Below are positions 8,824-16,571 of a stretch of 64,000 nt of DNA, in pieces. How positions within the stretch are numbered: position 1 is the first letter of the stretch; each line of letters opens with the position of its first letter. The stretch spans positions 1-64,000 of the forward strand of contig NZ_LJBR01000074.1 of the NCBI RefSeq assembly GCF_001282115.1. Reading direction: 5' to 3'. The stretch is from Streptomyces sp. NRRL B-24085. GTDB taxonomy: Bacteria > Actinomycetota > Actinomycetes > Streptomycetales > Streptomycetaceae. The translations under genes and the position numbers were made by a program. The notes beneath the pieces are model-generated. The model saw only the letters and a program-made list of their open reading frames with translations. It did no database searches and was not told the origin of the DNA.

Positions 8824-10209
8824 ATGCACCGCATCCGCACCCGTACGCTCGTCACCGTCGCGGCCCTGCTGCTCGCCGCCCCCCTCACCCCGGCCGCCCA
8901 TGCCGCCGAGGACACCCGCGTCGAGGGCCGGCTGCCGTCCGGCGCGGCCTACCTCATGGACGTACCGGCCGACTGGAACGGCACGGTCCTCCTCTACAGC
9001 CACGGCTACACCCCGGCCGGCGCCCCCAACCCGGCCCGCAACGCACCCGACGACACCACGAAGTCCCTTCTCCTGAAAGAGGGTTACGCCCTCATCGGGT
9101 CCTCGTACGCCACCACCGGCTGGGCCGTGACCGACGCCGTCCCGGACCAGCTCGCCACCCTGGACACCTTCACCGCCCGTTTCGGACGCGCCGGCCGGAC
9201 CATCGCCTGGGGCGCCTCCTACGGCGGTCTCGTCACGACCGCCCTCGCGGAACGCCACGCGTCCCGCCTCGCCGGCTCACTGTCGATGTGCGGACTGGTC
9301 CAGGGCGGTGTCGCCAACTGGAACAGCACGCTGGACCCGGTGTTCGCGCTGCGGACCCTCCTCGCGCCCGGCTCGGGCATCCCGTTGACGGGCCTGCCGA
9401 GCCCGACCGCCGCGGCCCGGGCATCCGACGCCATGACGGCCGTCCTCACAGAAGCCCAGCGGACCGCGCAGGGACGCGCCCGCATCGCGCTCGCCGCCGC
9501 CCTGCACAGCATCCCCGGCTGGAACGACCCCGCACAGCCACGGCCCGCGCCGACCGACCGGGACGCCCAGCAGTCGAACCAGTACCAGGCCCTCGTCGGG
9601 CTGGTGCAGTTCCCCGCGTTCGTCTGGCGCCAGGAGGCCGAGTCCCGGGCGGGCGGCAACCCGTCGTGGAACACCGGGGTCGACTACCGCGCGATGCTCC
9701 GCAACTCGCCCTACCTGAAGGAGGTCGAGGAGCTGTACACGAAGGCCGGCCTGTCCCTGAAGTCCGACCTCAACACCCTCGACCGGACCCCGCGCATCCG
9801 CGCCGACCGCAACGCCGTCGACTGGATGAGCCGAACCAGCACCTTCACCGGGCGCCTCACCAAGCCCCAGCTGAACATCCACACCACCGGCGACGCACTG
9901 ATCCCGGTGCAGTCCGAGAGCGCCTACCGCCGGACCGCCACGGCCGGGGGCTCGGCTCCCCTGCTGCGCCAGCGCTATGTCGGCAACGCGGGCCACTGCA
10001 CCTTCAGCCCCGGCGAGCAGATCGCCGCCCTGCACACGCTGGAGGACCGGATCAGCAGCGGCCACTGGCGCGACACCGATCCGGCCGCCCTCAACTCCCG
10101 TTCCAGGCACGCCGATCCGGCCTCACCGGCCCGCTATCTCCCCTACCTTCCGGCCGCCTACCCCCGCCCCTACGACCGGGCGCACCCTGCCGACGGACAG
10201 CGGAGGTAG
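8824..10209 (+). CDS. Secreted alpha/beta-hydrolase
   Basis: This protein of about 461 residues carries a Sec signal peptide (basic start, hydrophobic core, cleavage after AHA near residue 27). The alpha/beta-hydrolase triad can be read: nucleophile Ser132 in GASYGG, Asp357 in TTGDALIP and His391 in NAGHCTF. LYSHGYTP near residue 60 is the oxyanion-hole strand. AAGGAG at 8805-8810 serves either the GTG at 8821 or the ATG at 8824. The fold is clear but the substrate (ester or peptide) is not. It is divergently transcribed from the orphan binding-protein gene. Confidence 0.85.
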   Translation: MHRIRTRTLVTVAALLLAAPLTPAAHAAEDTRVEGRLPSGAAYLMDVPADWNGTVLLYSHGYTPAGAPNPARNAPDDTTKSLLLKEGYALIGSSYATTGWAVTDAVPDQLATLDTFTARFGRAGRTIAWGASYGGLVTTALAERHASRLAGSLSMCGLVQGGVANWNSTLDPVFALRTLLAPGSGIPLTGLPSPTAAARASDAMTAVLTEAQRTAQGRARIALAAALHSIPGWNDPAQPRPAPTDRDAQQSNQYQALVGLVQFPAFVWRQEAESRAGGNPSWNTGVDYRAMLRNSPYLKEVEELYTKAGLSLKSDLNTLDRTPRIRADRNAVDWMSRTSTFTGRLTKPQLNIHTTGDALIPVQSESAYRRTATAGGSAPLLRQRYVGNAGHCTFSPGEQIAALHTLEDRISSGHWRDTDPAALNSRSRHADPASPARYLPYLPAAYPRPYDRAHPADGQRR

Positions 10210-10219
10210 CACTCGGCCG

Positions 10220-11113
10220 TCAGGGCTCCGAGGTCTCGGACTCGAGCTTGGCGCGCGTCGCCGGGCCGTAGACGCCGGACTCGTCCGTCAGGATGAAGCG
10301 GGTGACCTGGTAGGTGCGCACCGCGCTCTGGACCTGCCGGTCGAAATCGCCGTCGGCCTCTCCGTCGTAGGCGCCGACCTGCCGGAGCCGGAGCTGGAGT
10401 TCGACGACCTCGGGCCCTTGGTCGCCGAGGCCGAGCACGGGAGGCTGACCGTTCGACACGGTCGGACCGGGGGCCGCCGTGGCGGTGGCGGCGGCGCTCG
10501 ACGGGGCCCCGGTCGGGGTGGCGGTGACCGTCGGGGAAGCGCTGTCACCGGACTCCGCGCTCGGCGAGGAGGAGGGCGGCGCGGACGACTGCGACGAACT
10601 CGCCGTGACGGACGGGGTCGTGGCCGACGGGCTGCTCGACGACACCTGGGCCTCCGGCACGCCCGCGCGCACGCCGCCGGCCACGGAGCCGTCCCGGGAA
10701 GGACCGTCGTAGGTGAAGAGCCCGCCGACGAATCCGCCGGTGACCAGAACGGCGACGGCCGCCCCCGCCCCGGCGACGACCAGGTTCCGCCGTCTGCGCC
10801 CGTGGGGGCCACTGTCGGCCGGGGGCTCCGGGTGCGGCTCCTCACCGGACGCCCCGCCCGGGTCCGCCGGGACCATGGTGACATCGGCCAAGTACCCAGT
10901 GAGCAAGGGAGGTTGAGGATCCGACGGTTCCTCGCCGACCTCCACGAAGGGGCGTATGCGCACCGGGTCGAAGTCCTCCGCCGCGGCCGCCTCAGCCGTA
11001 CGGGACTCGCGGTGGGCCTCGGAGGCGCGGTGCGCACAGGAGCAGGAGGGAGTGCCGTCCGCCGCCCTGGGCGCCCCGCACTCCGGGCAGACGAGGACTG
11101 GTGGTTCACTCAC
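10220..11113 (-). CDS. Membrane-anchored zinc-ribbon protein with peptidoglycan-binding domain
   Basis: This 297-residue protein has three parts. The N-terminal CPECGAP with a second CSC forms a short zinc ribbon on the cytoplasmic side. A single membrane helix (about residues 110-135, LVVAGAGAAVAVLVTGGFVGG) is followed by a long Ser/Thr/Pro/Ala linker typical of wall-spanning segments. The C-terminal 70 residues are a PG_binding_1 domain (VLGLGDQGPEVVELQLRLRQ with YGPATRAKLE). It probably ties a cytoplasmic function to the cell wall; the role is unknown. The start is GTG at 11113. Confidence 0.83.
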   Translation of the reverse strand: MSEPPVLVCPECGAPRAADGTPSCSCAHRASEAHRESRTAEAAAAEDFDPVRIRPFVEVGEEPSDPQPPLLTGYLADVTMVPADPGGASGEEPHPEPPADSGPHGRRRRNLVVAGAGAAVAVLVTGGFVGGLFTYDGPSRDGSVAGGVRAGVPEAQVSSSSPSATTPSVTASSSQSSAPPSSSPSAESGDSASPTVTATPTGAPSSAAATATAAPGPTVSNGQPPVLGLGDQGPEVVELQLRLRQVGAYDGEADGDFDRQVQSAVRTYQVTRFILTDESGVYGPATRAKLESETSEP

Positions 11114-11128
11114 GTGCGTTCCCTCTCC

Positions 11129-11148
11129 CTACGATCTTCATATCGTAG
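11129..11148. promoter_or_regulatory. Hairpin or operator upstream of the zinc-ribbon gene
   Basis: Seven-base arms CTACGAT and ATCGTAG flank six bases, 16 bases upstream of the GTG start at 11113. It could be an operator or a leader hairpin. Confidence 0.3.
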
Positions 11149-11400
11149 ACAGATATGCCGCGCGGAAATTCCACAAGCCGTATCGTCCCGGAACCACGGC
11201 GTCCTCGGGACCGAAATTCAGCCACCGCGCGTGAAGGCCACATGAACCGCGGTGGACGCGTGGCCCCAACACCCGTTCACAGACAGGGAACTTGACCGCG
11301 CGGGAGTGCGCGGGACCACGACAACATGGGGTAACCAGCGGTAACTTCTGTCCCGCCCCGCTCCCTTGCCCGCGCCACTCCTCCAGGAGAGACACTCCCC

Positions 11401-12741
11401 ATGCGCAGACTCCTCCCCGCCCTGGCGGCGACCGCCGCCGTCCTCGGCGGACTCACCGCGGCCGCCCCCTCCGCCACGGCCGCCGACTCGGGCACCTTCA
11501 GCGTGCTCAGCTACAACGTGGCCGGCCTGCCCGAGGCCATCTCCAGCGCACCGACGCCCCGCGAGCCGAGCACCACGGAGATCGGCCGGCGGATCGCGCC
11601 GTACGACATCGTCCACGTGGAGGAGGACTTCAACTATCACGCCCACCTCTACGCGGGTGACACGAACCACGCCTACCGGACTCCCACGAGCGGCGGCGCC
11701 GGCATCGGCAGCGGCCTGAACACGCTGTCCAAAATCCCCTACGACACCGACGACTTCGAGCGGGTGCGCTGGAACTCCTGCCAGGTGGACTCGGGCGACT
11801 GCCTGACCCCCAAGGGCTTCACCTTCATGCGGGAGCGGCTCGCCGAGGGGGTCTACGTCGACTTCTACAACCTGCACACCAACGCGGGCACCAGCGACGG
11901 AGACCTCGCCTCGCGCGCGGACAACCTCAACCAGCTCACCGCGTTCATCAGGACCCACTCCGCGGGCAACGCCGTCGTGGTCATGGGCGACACCAACACC
12001 CGGTACACCCGCACCGGCGACACCATCGCCGAGTTCGCCGCAGCCAACGGACTCACCGACCCCTGGGTCCAGCTCGTCCGCGGCGGCACCTCGCCCGCCA
12101 AGGGCAGCGACGCGCTGGTCTGCGACCAGAGCGGCACGACGGTCCCCAACACCTGCGAGGTCGTCGACAAGGTCCTCTACCGGAGCAGCCGACTGGTCTC
12201 CCTCAACGCCACCTCGTACAACAACGAGCACGCCAAGTTCCTCAACGGCGACAACCTGATGCTCTCCGACCACGACCCGATCACCGTCGGCTTCACCTGG
12301 TCGCGCAACCCCGCCTACCAGCTCAGCGACCAGTTCGGCGGCCCGCACGGGGACTACTACAACGACATCACCGCCGTCCCCGCGGGCGCCCGGGCCACCG
12401 CCGTCGGTCTGCGCAGCGGCTCCCGGATCGACCGGATGAGCCTCACCCTGGCGGACGGCACCACCCTCGCCCACGGCGGGACCGGCGGCACCGCGTCCTC
12501 CCTGACCCTGGGCAGCGACGAGTACGTGACCACGGCCCAGCTCTGCCAGGGCGAGTACAACGGCCACACGCGGATCTTCTACGCGAAGTTCACCACCAGC
12601 CTCGGCCGCTCACTGTCCGGCGGCACCGCCACCTCCGACTGCGTGACCCGTACCGCCCCCGCCGGGCGGCAGATCGCCGGATTCCACGGGCGTTCCGGTG
12701 ACGCGGTCGACAAGGTCGGCTTCATCTACACCGAGCGCTGA
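11401..12741 (+). CDS. Secreted endonuclease/exonuclease/phosphatase-fold enzyme with jacalin-like lectin domain
   Basis: This 446-residue protein has a Sec signal peptide ending ATAADS near residue 30. The EEP-fold catalytic domain (about 35-300) shows VVMGDTNTRYT and the terminal SDHDPITVGF, the metal-binding and catalytic motifs shared by sphingomyelinase C, DNase I-like and phosphatase enzymes. From about residue 310 the chain changes to a jacalin-type beta-prism lectin (FGGPHGDYYNDI, then SRIDRMSLTLADG, then IAGFHGRSGDAVDKVGF). The lectin probably binds the enzyme to glycosylated surfaces. A sphingomyelinase role is likely but a nuclease cannot be excluded. GGAGAG precedes the ATG. Confidence 0.85.
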   Translation: MRRLLPALAATAAVLGGLTAAAPSATAADSGTFSVLSYNVAGLPEAISSAPTPREPSTTEIGRRIAPYDIVHVEEDFNYHAHLYAGDTNHAYRTPTSGGAGIGSGLNTLSKIPYDTDDFERVRWNSCQVDSGDCLTPKGFTFMRERLAEGVYVDFYNLHTNAGTSDGDLASRADNLNQLTAFIRTHSAGNAVVVMGDTNTRYTRTGDTIAEFAAANGLTDPWVQLVRGGTSPAKGSDALVCDQSGTTVPNTCEVVDKVLYRSSRLVSLNATSYNNEHAKFLNGDNLMLSDHDPITVGFTWSRNPAYQLSDQFGGPHGDYYNDITAVPAGARATAVGLRSGSRIDRMSLTLADGTTLAHGGTGGTASSLTLGSDEYVTTAQLCQGEYNGHTRIFYAKFTTSLGRSLSGGTATSDCVTRTAPAGRQIAGFHGRSGDAVDKVGFIYTER

Positions 12742-12745
12742 CCCC

Positions 12746-12779
12746 TGTGCCCGGGGCGCTCCCGAGCACCCCGGGCACA
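12746..12779 (+). terminator. Strong terminator hairpin after the lectin enzyme gene
   Basis: An 11-bp perfect stem (TGTGCCCGGGG with its complement, 12-base loop) begins four bases after the stop codon. There is no long T run, which is usual for actinomycete terminators. Confidence 0.75.
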
Positions 12780-12849
12780 CAGGAAACTCAAAAGAGCGGC
12801 GCGACGATTGACGCGCCCATGATCAGGCTCTACGTTCTGATCGATTTAC

Positions 12850-12862
12850 CGAACTTCGTTCG
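12850..12862. promoter_or_regulatory. Candidate operator upstream of the GH43-like gene
   Basis: Arms CGAAC and GTTCG flank TTC in an AT-richer stretch about 50 bases upstream of the GH43-like gene. It may be the target of a sugar-responsive regulator (inference). Confidence 0.3.
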
Positions 12863-12909
12863 AAATACCGGCAGTCGAGGTGCCCCCGCACGCCACCCTG
12901 GAGACCCCG

Positions 12910-14286
12910 ATGAGCGCAAACCCCCACCTGTCCCGCCGTGGCCTCCTGGGCATGACGGCCGCCGTGCCGCTCGCCCTGACCCTCGGTTCCGGCACGGCCC
13001 ACGCCGCCGACTCGGCGTACGCGATGGTCTACTTCACCGAGTCGACCAACCTCGGCGACGGCACCGACTACGGCCTCCACCTGGCCGTGAGCCCTGACGG
13101 GCTCAACTGGACGCCCCTCAACCAGAACAGCCCCCTGGTGACCCCCACCGCCGGCGCCCTCGGCCTGCGCGACCCGTTCCTGATGCGCAAACAGGACGGC
13201 ACCTTCGTCGTCCTCGCCACCGACCTCAAGGGCACCGACTGGAGCTACAACAGCCAGTACATCCACGTCTGGGACTCCACCGACCTGCGCACCTTCACCG
13301 GCTACCGGCGCCTGAAGCTGCACGACATGACGACCCACAGCTGGGCGCCGGAGGCGTTCTGGGACGCGGGCCGCGGCCAGTACGCGGTCATCTACTCGTC
13401 CGTGAACAGCAGCGGCCACAACGTCATCATGGTCAACTACACCAGTGACTTCGTCACCGCCTCCGCCCCGCAGGTCTTCTTCGACCCCGGCTACGACGTC
13501 ATCGACGGCGACATGGCCGTCGGCGTCAATGGCTACAACTACCTCTTCTACAAGAAGAACCAGACCCTGGTCTCCGCACGCTCCACCACCCTGAGCCCGG
13601 GCAGTTTCACCGAGTACAGCGCGGGCGTGGCCCACGGCGGCACCGAGGCACCGACGGTGGTGAAGTCACTGACCACCGGCACCTGGTGGCTGTGGGGCGA
13701 CACCTACACCCCCAACGGCGTCTTCTACGCCTGGCAGTCCACCAGCCCCGCCACCGGCACCTGGACCCCACTCGACCAGAAGAGCTACACCCAGCCGGTC
13801 AACTCCAAGCACTGCGGCATCGCCACCATCACCACGGCCGAGTACACCAACCTGCTCGCCAAGTGGGGCGCGCCGGCCTGGAACCGGCTCAAGTCCTACA
13901 ACTACCCGGCCCGTTACGTCCGCCACGCCAACTACGCGGGCCGCATCGACGAGTACCCGATCGAGCCCTACAAGGACTCCCTGTGGACCCTCGTCCCGGG
14001 TCTCGCCGACAGCTCCGGCATCTCCTTCCGGTCCGTCAACTACCCCGACCGCTACCTGCGGCACTACGACTACGCGCTCCGACTCGACGCGAACGACGGC
14101 ACGTCCACCTTCGCCGGCGACGCGACCTTCTACCGCACGGCGGGCCTAGCGGACACGAGCTGGGCCTCCTTCCGCTCCTACAACAACCCGACCCGCTACA
14201 TGCGCCACTCCAACTACGCGCTGCGCATCGACCCGGTCTCCACCGCTACCGAGAAGCAGGACGCCACATTCCGGGTCGGTTACTGA
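12910..14286 (+). CDS. Secreted GH43-like glycosidase with AbfB-type carbohydrate-binding domain
   Basis: This protein of about 458 residues begins with a twin-arginine signal (SRRGLLGMTAAVPLALTLG). The catalytic part (about 32-310) looks like a five-bladed propeller of GH43/GH62 type, with the general-base candidate in LRDPFL and the conserved SWAPEAFWD. The last 140 residues form an AbfB (CBM42) beta-trefoil with repeated units such as YPARYVRHANYAGRI and NPTRYMRHSNYALRI, a module that binds arabinofuranose side chains. Arabinoxylan or arabinan breakdown is likely. The ATG at 12910 is preceded by GGAG at six bases. Confidence 0.85.
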   Translation: MSANPHLSRRGLLGMTAAVPLALTLGSGTAHAADSAYAMVYFTESTNLGDGTDYGLHLAVSPDGLNWTPLNQNSPLVTPTAGALGLRDPFLMRKQDGTFVVLATDLKGTDWSYNSQYIHVWDSTDLRTFTGYRRLKLHDMTTHSWAPEAFWDAGRGQYAVIYSSVNSSGHNVIMVNYTSDFVTASAPQVFFDPGYDVIDGDMAVGVNGYNYLFYKKNQTLVSARSTTLSPGSFTEYSAGVAHGGTEAPTVVKSLTTGTWWLWGDTYTPNGVFYAWQSTSPATGTWTPLDQKSYTQPVNSKHCGIATITTAEYTNLLAKWGAPAWNRLKSYNYPARYVRHANYAGRIDEYPIEPYKDSLWTLVPGLADSSGISFRSVNYPDRYLRHYDYALRLDANDGTSTFAGDATFYRTAGLADTSWASFRSYNNPTRYMRHSNYALRIDPVSTATEKQDATFRVGY

Positions 14287-14293
14287 TTCAACC

Positions 14294-14368
14294 GAAAAGC
14301 CCCCCTTGGCGCCCCACGTTGTATACGCTCCAGGTCTTCTTCACGAGACCTTCACAGGGGGGCTTTTC
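14294..14368 (+). promoter_or_regulatory. Long-range inverted repeat covering the ribosome binding site of the lamin-tail gene
   Basis: GAAAAGCCCCCC (14294-14305) is exactly complementary to GGGGGGCTTTTC (14357-14368), giving a 12-bp stem around a 51-base loop. The right arm contains the G-rich Shine-Dalgarno element and ends one base before the ATG at 14370. It could terminate the upstream gene, hide the ribosome binding site, or both. Confidence 0.6.
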
Positions 14369-14369
14369 C

Positions 14370-14864
14370 ATGCGCAGAGGACACATAGCCGCCGTCGCGG
14401 CCGCGGGCGCGCTGACCGTACTGACGGCAATCCCGGCCCACGCCACCGAGTACTCGTCGGCGCTGAAGGTCAAGGGCGTCCAGTACGACGCCCCGGGCCG
14501 GGACTCCAACAGCTGTGCCACCGGCAACACCGACGAGGAGTACCTGACGATCAAGAACTACTCGCGGACCGCGACGGTGAACCTCAAGGGGTACGTCGTC
14601 AGGGACTCCACCAGCAGCAACAAGTTCACGTTCACGAAGAACCACACGCTCCAGCCCGGCGACTACGTCAAGCTGCGCGGCGGCCGCGGCACCGACTCCG
14701 ACGCGAACAACGTGGTCTACCGCAACAACTGCAACTTCCTCTGGAACAACGACAAGGACACGATCCGCCTCTACAAGCCCTCGGGTGCGCACGCCGACAC
14801 CCACGCGTACACCAAGAGCGCCGACGACCGGGACGGCAACGGGTACATCACGTACCACGGCTGA
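14370..14864 (+). CDS. Secreted lamin-tail-domain protein
   Basis: This 164-residue protein has a Sec signal peptide cleaved after AHA near residue 25. The mature part is an Ig-like lamin-tail domain, seen in DEEYLTIKNYSRTATVNLKG, then TLQPGDYVKLRGG, then NDKDTIRLYKPSG. In bacteria such domains are found on exported proteins and may bind DNA, wall or protein surfaces; the role here is unknown. Two cysteines (in NSCATG and NNCNFLW) could form a disulphide. Its translation start lies in an unusual inverted repeat. The 3' end overlaps the convergent membrane-protein gene by 17 bases. Confidence 0.8.
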   Translation: MRRGHIAAVAAAGALTVLTAIPAHATEYSSALKVKGVQYDAPGRDSNSCATGNTDEEYLTIKNYSRTATVNLKGYVVRDSTSSNKFTFTKNHTLQPGDYVKLRGGRGTDSDANNVVYRNNCNFLWNNDKDTIRLYKPSGAHADTHAYTKSADDRDGNGYITYHG

Positions 14865-15852
14865 GCAGGTCGCGTCCGCTCACGACGGCCAGCGCGGCGG
14901 TCAGTGCGACCAGGGCCGCCGCCTGGGTCAGGACCCCCACGCGCAGCGCCCCGGGCAGCACGTCCAGCCACGGGTAGACGGCGGTGATCCGGACCGCCAG
15001 GAGGAGCAGCCCCAGTGCCGCGAGGGCCGCCGCCTCTCCGGCGGGGACGCGGTTCTCGCCCCGCACGCGGTACAGCAGCCAGGCGAGGGCCGCCACCAGG
15101 TAGCACGTGACGAGCGCCCAGACGGTGTCGACCCCGCCGGGCAGCGCCACGACGGAGCCGCCCATCAGCACGCAGCAGGCGGCAAAGACCAGGCCGGGCG
15201 CGCCCGTGGGCAGAGCCGCCGGGGGCGCGTCACGGTGGTGGGCCGCGCACAGCGCCAGCGCCGACACCCAGGCCAGCACGGCGGCCGCGACGACGTAGGC
15301 GGAGTCCGAGGGAGCGAAGTCGCGGGCCCAGAGATCGGCCAGCGGCCAGAGCGTGGGCAGGGCCGCGACCAGCGCCGACACCTGGGCGAGGCGGCGGTGG
15401 TCGCGCAGGAGGGCGAAGTAGGCGACCGTCCACAGCAGCGGGAAGAACCACTGGACGACCGCGCCGGCACCGGCCCACGCCCCGTGGCCGACGAAACCGT
15501 CCGTGAACATGTCCCACTGGCGCCCGCCCCGGGTCGACACCCAGGTCAGCCCCAGGACGCGGTCGACCACGGCGGACGCCGCCTGGAGCAGGACGGCGAA
15601 GAGCGCGAAGAGACGGACGGCGGAGCCGAGCACGGCGTACCGGCGGGGTGCCCCGCCCGCACCGAGCCTGCTGCGCACGGCCAGCGCGACGACGCTCCCC
15701 ACCTCTGCGAGGGTGGGCCGGCTCTGCTCCTGGGTCTCCTGGTCGACGTCCCACAGGTACGTCTCGACCATCTCCTCCTCGCGCTCGCGCCGGTAGTAGG
15801 CGGGCAGCAGGCGCAGGACGGCGCGGTAACGGGCTTCGAGCAGCGTCGTCAT
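14848..15852 (-). CDS. Polytopic membrane protein of a PadR operon
   Basis: This 334-residue protein has a soluble N-terminal segment (LLPAYYRREREEEMVETYLWD) and about eight hydrophobic helices. The N-terminal motif resembles membrane proteins found next to PadR regulators in actinomycetes. Its ATG shares four bases with the stop of the PadR gene (ATGA), so the two are translationally coupled. No transport or enzyme motif is recognisable. It is presumably the target of PadR control, perhaps in the envelope stress or drug response common to PadR partners (inference). Confidence 0.75.
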   Translation of the reverse strand: MTTLLEARYRAVLRLLPAYYRREREEEMVETYLWDVDQETQEQSRPTLAEVGSVVALAVRSRLGAGGAPRRYAVLGSAVRLFALFAVLLQAASAVVDRVLGLTWVSTRGGRQWDMFTDGFVGHGAWAGAGAVVQWFFPLLWTVAYFALLRDHRRLAQVSALVAALPTLWPLADLWARDFAPSDSAYVVAAAVLAWVSALALCAAHHRDAPPAALPTGAPGLVFAACCVLMGGSVVALPGGVDTVWALVTCYLVAALAWLLYRVRGENRVPAGEAAALAALGLLLLAVRITAVYPWLDVLPGALRVGVLTQAAALVALTAALAVVSGRDLLSRGT

Positions 15853-16232
15853 GCCAGACCTCCGGCGAGTCCGGGCCCGGTGGCGGGCGCGTCGGTGATT
15901 CCGGGACTGCGACGCCCCTCGGCGATCCGCTTCTTCGCGGCGCTCGCTCCGGCGGCCAGCCGCTCCGCCTCGGCGCCCAGGGCAGCGGTCCCCTCGTCGG
16001 TGAGCCGGTAGTAGCGCCGGAGCCGGCCCTGCTGCACCTCCTCGCGGTCCAGCACGATCAGCCCGTCAGCGGTGAGCCGGTCCAGGACGCCATAGAGGGT
16101 GCCGACACGCATCTGCACGGCCCCCTCGGAGAGCTCCTCGACCTCGCGCAGGATGCCGTAGCCGTGCCGCGGCTGATCGGCGAGGGCGGTCAGTACGAAG
16201 AACGCCGCCTGTGTCATGTTCCTCGGTGCCAT
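15849..16232 (-). CDS. PadR-family transcriptional regulator
   Basis: This 127-residue protein has the PadR winged helix (about residues 5-85: FFVLTALADQPRHGYGILRE, then MRVGTLYGVLDRLTADGLI, then GRLRRYYRLTDEG), followed by a short C-terminal helix used for dimerisation. PadR proteins repress their own operon and are released by phenolics or drugs. A 13-bp-arm palindrome sits just upstream of the ATG at 16232, consistent with autoregulation. The gene overlaps the downstream membrane-protein gene by four bases. Confidence 0.92.
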   Translation of the reverse strand: MAPRNMTQAAFFVLTALADQPRHGYGILREVEELSEGAVQMRVGTLYGVLDRLTADGLIVLDREEVQQGRLRRYYRLTDEGTAALGAEAERLAAGASAAKKRIAEGRRSPGITDAPATGPGLAGGLA

Positions 16233-16236
16233 GAAC

Positions 16237-16265
16237 CTGAATATATCGGCTCCCGATATATTCAG
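16237..16265. promoter_or_regulatory. PadR operator
   Basis: Thirteen-base perfect arms, CTGAATATATCGG and its complement, surround CTC, five bases upstream of the PadR start codon. The AT-rich core with the TATATCGG element resembles operators upstream of other PadR genes. Autorepression is inferred. Confidence 0.7.
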
Positions 16266-16571
16266 CCAGCCGAACCGCGAGAGTCGCCGGGCGGGACACG
16301 CGAACAGGGCCCGCCCCAATGCGGATGGTGGGCGGGCCCTGTTCGAGAGGTCATTTTGGCGTGCCGGGCCGTGAACAGGGCACGAGTGAACGGCGGTTGC
16401 TCGGTGCACGGCGTGTGCGCCCCGTGTGCACGGGACAGATCGTGTTGAGTGACCCGGGCGGACGGGCACCGCATGCCGGATGTGTCCGTCTGCCGGACCC
16501 GCCTGGTCCGCACGGGCCGGCGGCGACGATACTTGGCCCCGGCACACACCACCCCCTCCACAGATGGACCC
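16266..16571. other. 306-base divergent intergenic region with a strong hairpin
   Basis: This gap separates padR from the coiled-coil protein gene. It holds a 16-bp perfect hairpin at 16301-16345 (arms beginning CGAACAGGGC, 13-base loop) followed by a short TCATTTT. Several weaker GTGCAC and CGTGCC repeats lie at about 16360-16440. I see no convincing open frame. The hairpin may insulate the two divergent units or mark a small RNA. Confidence 0.5.

Noticed and set aside
16449..16571. An earlier start for the coiled-coil protein
   Set aside because: The added segment is Arg/Thr-rich with no ribosome binding site and lies over the structured intergenic region, so the ATG at 16572 is preferred but not proven.
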